Positions 6,482 through 13,122 of a stretch of DNA of 25,296 nucleotides are shown piece by piece. Position numbers and translations under genes: made by a program. The notes under the pieces were generated by a model. That model worked only from the letters and a program-made list of their open reading frames with translations, was not told the DNA's origin and did not search any database. Origin of the DNA: JAAYZK01 sp964535025 (GTDB taxonomy: Bacteria > Planctomycetota > Phycisphaerae > SM23-33 > FEN-1343); assembly GCA_964535025.1 (NCBI GenBank), contig CAZHRW010000228.1, forward strand, positions 1 to 25,296. Direction: 5' to 3'. The first letter of the stretch is position 1; each line of letters opens with the position of its first letter.

Positions 6482-7996
6482 TTAGCCCTCGGCCGGCCGG
6501 GGTGGCAGGTCGGGCAGGTCGATACCCGCCAGGGGGGCGGTGACGCGGCCGGTCTTGAGGGGGAGGATCTTGCCGCCGGCGGTCTCGGCGACGATCTGTG
6601 GGCCGTGGCCGAGGTCGGTGAGGACGAAGGTGACCGGCCCGGCGATGGGTGTGTCGATCTTCGCCAGCCGCGTCGCCAGGCGGATCTCGACGCCGGGGTG
6701 CGTCTGGCCGGTGACGGTGATCCGGGGCTGGTGGTGGGCCTGGCTGTCCTGGCGGATGGCCTCGACGGCGGCGAGGCGCTTGTCGATCTCGTCCTGGGCC
6801 GTCTGGGCCTCGAACTCCAGTTCCACGAGCTGCTCCTTCTGGGCATGGGTGAGCCGCTTGAGGGAGGCCCGCAGGACGTCGAGGGCCGGCCGGCGCTTGG
6901 CGAGGCCGTCGCGGAGCTTGTTGGCCTCGGCCAGCAGGGGCTGGGTGAGGCGGTCGATCATCCAGTCGACGCCGGCCATCGCCAGCGTGCGGACCTGCCC
7001 GTCGGAGCCGAGCGCCTTGCAGGTGATCCCGGCGCGGGCGACGAACGCGCCGCCGCTGAGGGTCGCGCTTGGCGCGTCGATGACCCCGCCGGCCAGCAGG
7101 GTCGCGGCGATGGCTTCGCGGCCGACGCGGATCGCCCCGCGGGCGCCGACGGTGGAGGACTCGATGAGTCGGGCGTCGATGTCGCCGCCGGCGAGGCAGA
7201 CGCCCTTGTCGCCGGTGACGAGCAGGCCGCCGATCGAGACGTTGCCGGCGGCGCGGACCTCGGCGAGGTGGACATCGCCGCGGATGACGATATCGGCGCC
7301 GGCGTCGACGTGGAAGAGGTCCACGACGTTGCCGTCGATCTGGACGGTCCCGGGCGAGCGGACGTGGCCGGTTTTGAAGTCGACGTTGCCGGGGATGTGC
7401 AGCCCCTCGGTGATGCGGATCTCGCCCTGGCGGTTGACGTCGAGCGTGCCGTCGACGTCGGCGATCAGCCGCCCGGTGTCCTCCTCGAGGTGGCAGCCGC
7501 CGGCGGCGCGTCCGGGGACGGGCTTGCCCGGCCGTGCGGGCAGCTCCTGGCCGAACACGTCGATGCCGGCCTGGCCGCTGGTCGGCGGGTGGAGCACGGC
7601 GATGACCTCGCCGGCGCGGACCGTCACCAGTTGACTGTCGTAGTGGCTGACGCGGACGGCTTCGGCGTCGGCGCCGCGGCGGTCGGGGTCGCAGGCGTCG
7701 CTCCAGACGATCCGCCCGTCCCGGCCGTGCGCCGGCGGGCGGCCGGTGGCGATCAGCACGCTGGCGGCGCCGGCGGCGCCGCGGCGCCAGGCGTCGATCG
7801 TCGCGGCGACGAGGTCGACGGTCCGGTCGGTGATGGGGCATCCCTGGCGTTTGAGTTCGTCGAGGACGGCCTGAGCGGTCAGTTCGCCCAGCGGCACGCC
7901 GTCCACGCGCTCCAGGTGGAGATGGACCCGCGTCTCGTCCGCCCGCAGGGCGAACGGCGGGGCATCCGGCGTCACGACGTTGGCGTCATGGGTCAT
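6482..7996 (-). CDS. FapA/DUF342-family protein
   Basis: This 504-residue cytosolic protein belongs to the DUF342 family, named flagellar assembly protein A after a Vibrio member. An N-terminal region (~1-120) precedes the DUF342 core. The core is marked by GEVIAVLHPPTSGQAGIDVFG and then a long series of beta-helix-like repeats (GNVDFKTGHV, GTVQIDGNVVD, ADIVIRGDV, GNVSIGGLLV, GARGAIRVG) to about residue 340. Residues ~360-430 are a charged coiled coil, followed by a small beta domain. The start ATG 7996 has GGGAGGT upstream. It lies 31 nt after cheY and is third in a cheX-cheY-fapA unit. This suggests a role in motility, surface polarity or a chemosensory output. Its molecular function is unknown. 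Confidence 0.85.
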   Translation of the reverse strand: MTHDANVVTPDAPPFALRADETRVHLHLERVDGVPLGELTAQAVLDELKRQGCPITDRTVDLVAATIDAWRRGAAGAASVLIATGRPPAHGRDGRIVWSDACDPDRRGADAEAVRVSHYDSQLVTVRAGEVIAVLHPPTSGQAGIDVFGQELPARPGKPVPGRAAGGCHLEEDTGRLIADVDGTLDVNRQGEIRITEGLHIPGNVDFKTGHVRSPGTVQIDGNVVDLFHVDAGADIVIRGDVHLAEVRAAGNVSIGGLLVTGDKGVCLAGGDIDARLIESSTVGARGAIRVGREAIAATLLAGGVIDAPSATLSGGAFVARAGITCKALGSDGQVRTLAMAGVDWMIDRLTQPLLAEANKLRDGLAKRRPALDVLRASLKRLTHAQKEQLVELEFEAQTAQDEIDKRLAAVEAIRQDSQAHHQPRITVTGQTHPGVEIRLATRLAKIDTPIAGPVTFVLTDLGHGPQIVAETAGGKILPLKTGRVTAPLAGIDLPDLPPRPAEG

Positions 7997-8027
7997 GGCG
8001 ACCTCCCGTCGGCACCGGCGAAGGTTG

Positions 8028-8396
8028 TCAGCCGGCCTTCTTCGCCAGCGTCTGTTCGAGCTTTTCGGTGAGTACCGCGGGCGTGAAGGGCTTAACGACG
8101 TAGTTGTTCACGCCCGCCTTGATCGCTTCGATCACGCGGGACTTCTCCGCCTCGGTCGTCACCATCACCAGCAGGACGTTCTTGTCCATCTCGCGGATCT
8201 TCCTGACCAGCGTGATCCCGTCCATGTTGGGCATGTTCCAGTCCACCAGCATCAGGTCGGGCCGCTCGGCGCCGAACGCCGCCAGCGCCTGCAGGCCGTC
8301 GGCGGCCTCGGCGATCTGGGTGTAGCCCAGGCCGCCGAGGATCTTCTTCTGGATGTTCCGCATGGTGGTGGAATCGTCGACGAGCAGAATCCTCAT
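8028..8396 (-). CDS. cheY: CheY-like single-domain response regulator
   Basis: This is a 122-residue stand-alone receiver domain. Acidic pocket residues Asp7-Asp8 lie in LLVDDS, the phospho-acceptor is Asp52 in LMLVDWNMPNMDG, the conserved Thr is in VMVTTEA and the conserved Lys in YVVKPF. No output domain is attached, as in chemotaxis CheY. The protein would carry a phosphoryl signal from a histidine kinase encoded elsewhere. Its start ATG overlaps the cheX stop in an ATGA (8393-8396), so the two are made together. CheX would dephosphorylate it. fapA follows 31 nt downstream. No CheA or receptor is in the window, so whether the output is a flagellar motor, type IV pili or something else cannot be read here. 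Confidence 0.93.
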   Translation of the reverse strand: MRILLVDDSTTMRNIQKKILGGLGYTQIAEAADGLQALAAFGAERPDLMLVDWNMPNMDGITLVRKIREMDKNVLLVMVTTEAEKSRVIEAIKAGVNNYVVKPFTPAVLTEKLEQTLAKKAG

Positions 8397-8881
8397 GACG
8401 TGCCTCCCATCGCGGCCAGTTCGGTCACTTCCACAACGCAGATCTCGATGTTGAACGTCCCCAGGCCGCTCGAACAGGCCAGGATGACCCACGGGCCGAG
8501 CTGGTGGCTGGCGAGATGGTGATTGCAGCCGATCACGACGGTGGGCACGCTGATGGAGACCGACAGGTTGTGCAGGTCCTTCTTCGCATTGCCGGTGACC
8601 ATGTTGGCCAGCTCGCCGATGGCGTCGGCGAACATGGCGTCCTCGGGCGCCACCGGGGCGCCGGTGAAGGCCTCGACGGCGTTGGCGGCCGTGTCCATCG
8701 GGAAGCTCAAGGCCGCCGAGCCGACCACGTCGCCGCCGAGCGCGATGATGCCCGTGACGTCGTAGGTGGGGCTGCCGGCCTGCTTGAGCTTCGGCCTGGC
8801 CACGGCCACCGGCGAGTCGAGCATGGTCTCGAACACGAGCTGGACAGCCGTGACGAAGGGATTGATGTGCTCTGCACGCAT
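8393..8881 (-). CDS. cheX: CheX-type CheY-P phosphatase
   Basis: This is a 162-residue member of the CheC/CheX/FliY phosphatase family, which removes phosphate from CheY-P to end the signal. The catalytic E-x2-N signature is present as Glu90 and Asn93 in AIGELANMVTGNAK. The surrounding fold elements (INPFVTAVQLVFETML, the Gly-rich GDVVGSAALSFP, SVSISVPTVVIG) fit CheX. A single catalytic motif makes CheX more likely than CheC, which normally has two. The start ATG 8881 is preceded by AGGAGGAG. A longer frame starting at 8914 is possible but would place the ribosome site inside the gene. It heads the cheX-cheY-fapA unit. I found no convincing promoter in the region upstream. Confidence 0.88.
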   Translation of the reverse strand: MRAEHINPFVTAVQLVFETMLDSPVAVARPKLKQAGSPTYDVTGIIALGGDVVGSAALSFPMDTAANAVEAFTGAPVAPEDAMFADAIGELANMVTGNAKKDLHNLSVSISVPTVVIGCNHHLASHQLGPWVILACSSGLGTFNIEICVVEVTELAAMGGTS

Positions 8882-9163
8882 CGACGCACTCCTCCTGGGG
8901 TGCCGGCCAAACACTTCGGCCTCTCATCGGTCAAGGCATCGCACCCTGAACCGGCCTCGCTGCCGCCCGGCATCGGGCGGCGTGGTGATGGGCAGGTGTG
9001 TCGTCGTCCGAGCCCGCGGCGGTCTGCCGACCCGACGACACCGATCCGGCGGTGTCCACGGGATTTGTCGTCAAGGCACGGCGTGGATTTGAGTTAAATC
9101 CAGCGAAAATCGGAAAGAAGGCCCGCGCGCGCCAACGGGACGATCAGGAAGCCGAACGTGCGA

Positions 9164-9191
9164 GCCAAACCATCCTGCCGAACGGTTTGGC
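9164..9191. repeat. 8-bp hairpin next to direct-repeat copy 1
   Basis: GCCAAACC (9164-9171) and GGTTTGGC (9184-9191) form a perfect 8-bp stem with a 12-nt loop. It is followed at once by the AAAAGGGTCGGGGGTCC direct-repeat copy. Confidence 0.6.
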
Positions 9192-9192
9192 A

Positions 9193-9211
9193 AAAGGGTC
9201 GGGGGTCCTTG
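9193..9211 (+). repeat. 19-nt direct repeat, copy 1
   Basis: The sequence AAAGGGTCGGGGGTCCTTG is repeated exactly at 9339-9357, 146 nt downstream. Similarity extends a few bases on each side (GGC before; G/T and TA after). Copy 1 lies beside a hairpin, and copy 2 lies in the loop of a large inverted repeat. Confidence 0.8.
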
Positions 9212-9294
9212 GTATTCCGCATCGTTCGACTCCCTGGCCGTCCCGCGGGCCAGGCGGCCGCCGTCCGAAGGGCCGCGGCCGAGCATCGTCGCCC

Positions 9295-9391
9295 CTCGGC
9301 GACGGGAGAGCCGCGCGTGTCCTGCCCAGCGTCCCGGCAAAGGGTCGGGGGTCCTTGTAGTTCAAACACGCGCGGCTGTCCTGTCGCCGAG
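9295..9391. repeat. 26-bp inverted repeat enclosing direct-repeat copy 2
   Basis: Arms 9295-9320 and 9366-9391 are complementary at 24 of 26 positions, with the innermost 10 bp (CCGCGCGTGT / ACACGCGCGG) perfect. The 45-nt loop contains the second copy of the 19-nt direct repeat (9339-9357). The arrangement resembles a small palindromic element or a strong RNA stem. No protein is encoded in it. Confidence 0.75.
9339..9357 (+). repeat. 19-nt direct repeat, copy 2
   Basis: This is an exact second copy of the sequence at 9193-9211. It lies in the 45-nt loop of the 9295-9391 inverted repeat. Confidence 0.8.
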
Positions 9392-9850
9392 CGAAGCGTC
9401 AGTCCATTGTCCCGTCGAATCAAAAGTTCCGCACAAAGAGGGCCGGTGCCGGTGGCCGGCAACGTCCGCGGAACAGCGCCGCATCCGCAAGGTCCGGACC
9501 CTCATGTTGTCCTAAGAGGTAGGTCCCCCCGGCGGGAAAATCCCCCGGGCACCTGTCCTCGTCACGATCGCGGCCAAACTGATGTGCCCTTGTGGTGCTG
9601 TGACCGCGTCCGTCCCAATCGCGAATCATCTTGCCGTTGCGTTTGGGACCTAGCTCTTACTATCGGATGATTGTAGTCAAACCCCCAAGGAATCCAATCC
9701 CGAATTGCCAGAATAATCGGAAAAATCGCAGAAACCCGATAAATCAGAACATCCACAGGGCTATGCGAGGCGGCCGGGCCGCCATGGAACGGGGACCGGT
9801 CACGGACGACGCAAATGGGGGGCTGAACGTTCGATCGTAATGGCCAAGTC

Positions 9851-9884
9851 ATAAGCCTTTTTATGTGATTGGCTTATTAATCAC
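9851..9884. promoter_or_regulatory. Nested palindromes upstream of the GH43 gene
   Basis: ATAAGCC (9851-9857) pairs with GGCTTAT (9871-9877), and overlapping it GTGATT (9865-9870) pairs with AATCAC (9879-9884). The two pairings exclude each other. The site is AT-rich in a GC-rich region and ~190 bp upstream of the GH43 promoter. It could be an operator for a sugar-responsive regulator or a switchable RNA fold; neither is shown. Confidence 0.3.
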
Positions 9885-10070
9885 GACCGCTCGGATAGCG
9901 ATTGAAGGTCAGGGCCGAAAGGCCCCGAGAGGGGCCCGCCGGGCGTCTCAGGCCGTTCCCGCCGACGATGAGGCCTCCGGTCGCGGCACCGCGGCCGACA
10001 GGCAGGGGACGGATGCCGGCGCACGGCCGGATCGCAGCGCTGCCGCGGCCGTCGGTTGCCAACAGCAGGC

Positions 10071-10099
10071 TTGACAGGAAACGGCCGATGCTGTCATGT
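10071..10099 (+). promoter_or_regulatory. Probable GH43 promoter
   Basis: A perfect -35 TTGACA (10071-10076) stands 17 bp before a weak -10 TCATGT (10094-10099). Transcription would start near 10106, 31 nt ahead of the GH43 ATG. The -10 is poor, so an activator may be needed. Confidence 0.45.
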
Positions 10100-10136
10100 T
10101 GCCCCCGTCGCCGACCGTGTGCCAGAGGAGATCATC

Positions 10137-11714
10137 ATGGCCTGGATACACAACCCGGTGCTCCGGGGATTCAATCCCGATCCGTCGATCGTGCGGGTGG
10201 GGGAGGACTACTACATCGCCACCTCGACGTTCGAGTGGTTCGGCGGGGTGCAGATCCACCACTCGCGGGACCTGATCCACTGGCGGCTGCTGACCCGCGC
10301 GCTGACGCGGACCAGCCAGTTGGACATGGCGGGCAACCCCCCCAGCGCGGGGATCTGGGCGCCGTGCCTGAGCCACGACGGCCAACACTTCCACCTGATC
10401 TACACCGACGTCAAGAGCTCGCCGGCGACCTTCATCGACGCCCCTAACTACCTCGTGACCGCCGAGTCGATCGAGGGGCCGTGGTCCGAGCCGGTCTACC
10501 TCAACAGCAGCGGGTTCGACCCGTCACTGTTCCACGACGACGACGGCCGCCGGTGGCTGGTCAACATGCTGTGGGACCACCGCGCCGGCCGCACCCCGTT
10601 CGCCGGGATCATCCTGCAGGAGTATTCGCCCGCCGACCGCCGCCTGGTGGGGCCGGTGACCCACATCTTCGCCGGCACGGCCCTCGGCGCGACCGAGGGG
10701 CCGCACCTGTACAAGCGCCGGGGGCTGTACTACCTCATGGTCGCCGAGGGCGGGACCGGGTACGGCCATGCCGTCACCGTCGCGCGGTCGGCGACGCTGA
10801 CCGGGCCCTACGAGCCCGACCCGGGCGGCCCAATGCTCACCAGCCGCGACAACCCGGACCTGCCGCTGCAGAAGGCCGGCCACGCCTCGCTGGTCGAGAC
10901 GACCGACGGGCGGTGGTACCTGGCGCACCTGACCGGACGGCCGATCATGCCCCAGCGGCGCTGCCCCCTGGGGCGGGAGACGGCCCTGCAGGAGGTGGCG
11001 TGGACCGAGGACGGCTGGCTGCGGCTGGCCGACGGGGGCTGCGAGCCGGCCCTGACCGTCCCGGCGCCGGACCTGCCGCCCCAGCCGTTCCCCGAGGACC
11101 CGCCCCGCGACGACTTCGACGACCGGACGCTGAACATCCATTTCTCCACGCTGCGGGTGCCCGCCGACGCCAGCTGGCTGTCGCTGACCGAGCGGCCGGG
11201 GTTCCTGCGGCTGCGGGGCCGCGAGTCGCTGGCCTCGACGTTCCGCCAGTCGCTGGTGGCCCGGCGGGTGGGGGCGCTGAACTTCACCGCGGTGACCGGC
11301 GTTGACTTTCGGCCCGAGCACTTCCAGCAGATGGCCGGGCTGGTGTGCCTGTACGACATCGAGAACTGGTACTACCTCCAGATCAGCCGCGACGAGCAGG
11401 TCGGCCGGTGCCTGAACCTTCTGCGCTGCGTCAACGGCCGCTACGATGAGCCGGCGGCGCGGGTGGCGGTCCCCGAGGACGGCCCGATCCACCTGCGGGC
11501 GGCGGTGTCGACGGCGACGCTGCGGTTCGCCTGGTCGCTCGACGGGCGGACCTGGACGACCGAGGGCCCGCCGCTGGACTTCACCACGCTGTCCGACGAA
11601 GCCTGCCGTCTGGGACGCTTCACCGGCGCCTTCGTCGGGCTGTGCTGCCAGGACCTGGCCGGGACCCGGAAGGAAGCGGACTTCGACTATTTCGAGTACC
11701 GCGAGGGGGAGTAG
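10137..11714 (+). CDS. Glycoside hydrolase family 43 beta-xylosidase (XynB-like)
   Basis: This is a 525-residue GH43 enzyme, expected to release xylose from the non-reducing end of xylo-oligosaccharides by inversion, possibly with arabinofuranosidase side activity. The five-bladed propeller (~1-310) has catalytic Asp15 in GFNPDPSIVRV, the pKa modulator Asp128 in GFDPSLFHDD and general acid Glu187 in ATEGPHLYK. These positions agree with the numbering I recall for Geobacillus XynB3. The N-terminal YYIATSTFEWFGGVQIHHSRD is typical of the subfamily. A C-terminal beta-sandwich (~323-525) completes the two-domain form. There is no signal peptide, so imported oligosaccharides are the likely substrate. 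Start ATG 10137 has AGAGGAG upstream; an earlier in-frame ATG (10056) precedes the promoter. It stands alone, convergent with the ketosynthase operon. Confidence 0.94.
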   Translation: MAWIHNPVLRGFNPDPSIVRVGEDYYIATSTFEWFGGVQIHHSRDLIHWRLLTRALTRTSQLDMAGNPPSAGIWAPCLSHDGQHFHLIYTDVKSSPATFIDAPNYLVTAESIEGPWSEPVYLNSSGFDPSLFHDDDGRRWLVNMLWDHRAGRTPFAGIILQEYSPADRRLVGPVTHIFAGTALGATEGPHLYKRRGLYYLMVAEGGTGYGHAVTVARSATLTGPYEPDPGGPMLTSRDNPDLPLQKAGHASLVETTDGRWYLAHLTGRPIMPQRRCPLGRETALQEVAWTEDGWLRLADGGCEPALTVPAPDLPPQPFPEDPPRDDFDDRTLNIHFSTLRVPADASWLSLTERPGFLRLRGRESLASTFRQSLVARRVGALNFTAVTGVDFRPEHFQQMAGLVCLYDIENWYYLQISRDEQVGRCLNLLRCVNGRYDEPAARVAVPEDGPIHLRAAVSTATLRFAWSLDGRTWTTEGPPLDFTTLSDEACRLGRFTGAFVGLCCQDLAGTRKEADFDYFEYREGE

Positions 11715-11730
11715 GGGGGCGGGGGGCAAG

Positions 11731-11820
11731 ATGGACACGATGGACGGCTGGCGCCCGTTTTGTGGATGCCGCTGCTGCACCGCATGGGCGGAAAGCGCAT
11801 CAGCCGTCCATCCGGTCCAT
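11731..11820. terminator. Inverted repeat with GTCCATCCG units between convergent genes
   Basis: Arms 11731-11750 and 11801-11820 are complementary at 18 of 20 positions, with a 50-nt centre. The right arm runs into a 9-nt tandem of GTCCATCCG-type units (about 11805-11838). The minus-strand ketosynthase stop codon (11830-11832) falls inside the last unit. The position between two convergent 3' ends suggests a bidirectional terminator or end-of-transcript structure. There is no clear U-tract. Confidence 0.5.
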
Positions 11821-11838
11821 CCGGTCCATTCAGTCCAT
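11805..11838. repeat. Tandem GTCCATCCG repeat at the ketosynthase 3' end
   Basis: About four 9-nt units follow one another: GTCCATCCG twice, then GTCCATTCA, then a partial GTCCATGG. The array overlaps the final codons and stop of the minus-strand ketosynthase (11830-13122), encoding its terminal Met-Asp and the TGA. Confidence 0.7.
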
Positions 11839-13122
11839 GGCAGGCCCGCGCCGGAGAATGATCGAGTTGTTCTGGCCGCCGAAGCCCATCGAGTTGCTCA
11901 TGGCGATGTCGACGCGCGCCCGGCGGGGTGTATTGGGGACGTAATCGAGGTCGCATTCCGGATCGGGCGTGTTGAGGTTGGCGGTGGGCGGCAGGATGCC
12001 GTCGCGGATCGCCAGGACGCAGGTGATCAGCTCGGTCGCCCCGGCCGCGGCGATCAGGTGGCCGAGCATCGACTTGATCGAGCTGCACGGGATCGAGCGG
12101 ATCGCCTCGCCGAACGCCGCCTTCATGCCCTTGGTCTCCACGGCGTCGTTCTGCGGCGTGGCGGTCCCGTGCGTGCTGATGTAGTCGATCCGGTCGGGCG
12201 CGAGTCCGGCGTCGTCGAGCGCCAGGCGCATCGCGGCGGCGGCGCCCTCGCCGTCGGGGTCCTGGTCGGTGATGCGGAACGCGTCGGCGGAGCTGCCGAC
12301 GCCGAGGATCTCCGCCAGGATCGCCGCGCCCCGCCGGCGGGCGAGCTCGAGATCCTCCAGGATGAGGATGCTGGACCCCTCGCCGAGGATGAACCCGTCG
12401 CGGGTCAGGTCGAACGGGCGGGAGGCGGTCTCGATGGCGTCGTTGCGGGTGCTCAGGGCGGTCAGGCGGTTGAACCCGGTCAGGCCCAGCGGGTGGATCA
12501 TCGAGTGCGACCCGCCGGAGATGACCGCGTCGGCGTCGCCGCGGCGGATCATCCAGGTCGCCTCGCCCAGCGCCTGGGTGCTGGCGGCGCAGGCGGTCAG
12601 GACGTTGAAGCTCGGACCCCGCACGTCGAACTGGGCCGCCAGGTGGGCGGCGACCATGTTGGCCTCCTGCTCCAGCTCGCGGTGCATGTCCATCCGACGC
12701 GCGGCCAGCTCGGCCCAGCGGACGGTGTCCAGCGCCCCGTCGCCCCACGCGTCGATCAGGCAACCGACGAAACTGTCGAAATCGAGGCTGCCTTCCCCGC
12801 AGCCGAGATAGAGCCCCACGCGCGCCGGGTCGAGGGCGGCGTCGTCCAGCCCGGCCTGGCGCCACGCCTGGGTGGCGGCGGCCAGGGCGAAGCGGGTCGC
12901 ACGGCCGGCGTGGGCGTGATCGCCGGCGTTGGGCAGGTGGTCGGCCAGATCGAAGTCCTTCACCTGGGCGCTGAAGGTCGTCGGGAACGTCGAGGCGTCG
13001 AACAGCTCGGTCGGCGAGATGCCGCTGCGGACCGCCAGCAGGGCCCGCCAGAGCGTCTCGACGTCGTGGCCCAGGGGCGTGATCGTCCCGAGGCCCGTGA
13101 TGGCGACGCGCCGTCGGGTCAT
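11830..13122 (-). CDS. Beta-ketoacyl-ACP synthase (KAS II/FabF-like), active subunit
   Basis: This is a 430-residue condensing enzyme of the FabF/type II ketosynthase class, which extends an acyl-ACP by two carbons through decarboxylative condensation. The triad is intact: Cys178 in LTACAASTQ, His318 in STHGTATPQND and His355 in SIKSMLGHLIAAAG, with the conserved Lys350. N-terminal RRVAITGLGTITPLGHDVE and C-terminal NSMGFGGQNNSIILRR are typical. The start ATG overlaps the upstream ketosynthase stop in an ATGA (13119-13122), implying coupled translation and probably a complex. It is last in a five-gene operon. The last two residues and the stop are encoded by a short tandem repeat. By analogy with type II polyketide pairs, this would be the alpha (catalytic) subunit. 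Confidence 0.92.
   Translation of the reverse strand: MTRRRVAITGLGTITPLGHDVETLWRALLAVRSGISPTELFDASTFPTTFSAQVKDFDLADHLPNAGDHAHAGRATRFALAAATQAWRQAGLDDAALDPARVGLYLGCGEGSLDFDSFVGCLIDAWGDGALDTVRWAELAARRMDMHRELEQEANMVAAHLAAQFDVRGPSFNVLTACAASTQALGEATWMIRRGDADAVISGGSHSMIHPLGLTGFNRLTALSTRNDAIETASRPFDLTRDGFILGEGSSILILEDLELARRRGAAILAEILGVGSSADAFRITDQDPDGEGAAAAMRLALDDAGLAPDRIDYISTHGTATPQNDAVETKGMKAAFGEAIRSIPCSSIKSMLGHLIAAAGATELITCVLAIRDGILPPTANLNTPDPECDLDYVPNTPRRARVDIAMSNSMGFGGQNNSIILRRGPAMD

Larger units (their letters stand above)
8882..10136. other. Gene-free, hairpin- and repeat-rich region between divergent cheX and GH43
   Basis: This 1.25-kb stretch between divergent genes contains no recognisable coding sequence; reading frames on both strands have unstructured Arg/Pro/Gly-rich translations. 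It holds a small palindrome GGATTT/AAATCC (9085-9101) and an 8-bp hairpin at 9164-9191. It also holds a 19-nt direct repeat (9193-9211 and 9339-9357), a 26-bp inverted repeat (9295-9391), an AT-richer part at about 9640-9900 with nested palindromes (9851-9884), and the GH43 promoter (10071-10099). A structured small RNA is conceivable but not shown. Confidence 0.6.

Noticed and set aside
5549..8071. 840-residue plus-strand open frame across carA and fapA
   Set aside because: It runs through carA out of frame and fapA antisense, and its composition is Gly/Arg/Asp-biased throughout.
9085..9101. GGATTT-5-AAATCC palindrome as a terminator or operator
   Set aside because: Only 6 bp, no U-tract and no clear relation to a promoter; left as a minor note.
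9562..9852. 96-residue minus-strand frame in the 8.9-10.1 kb gap
   Set aside because: A hydrophobic patch is present but there is no family resemblance, ribosome site or promoter; it is probably chance.
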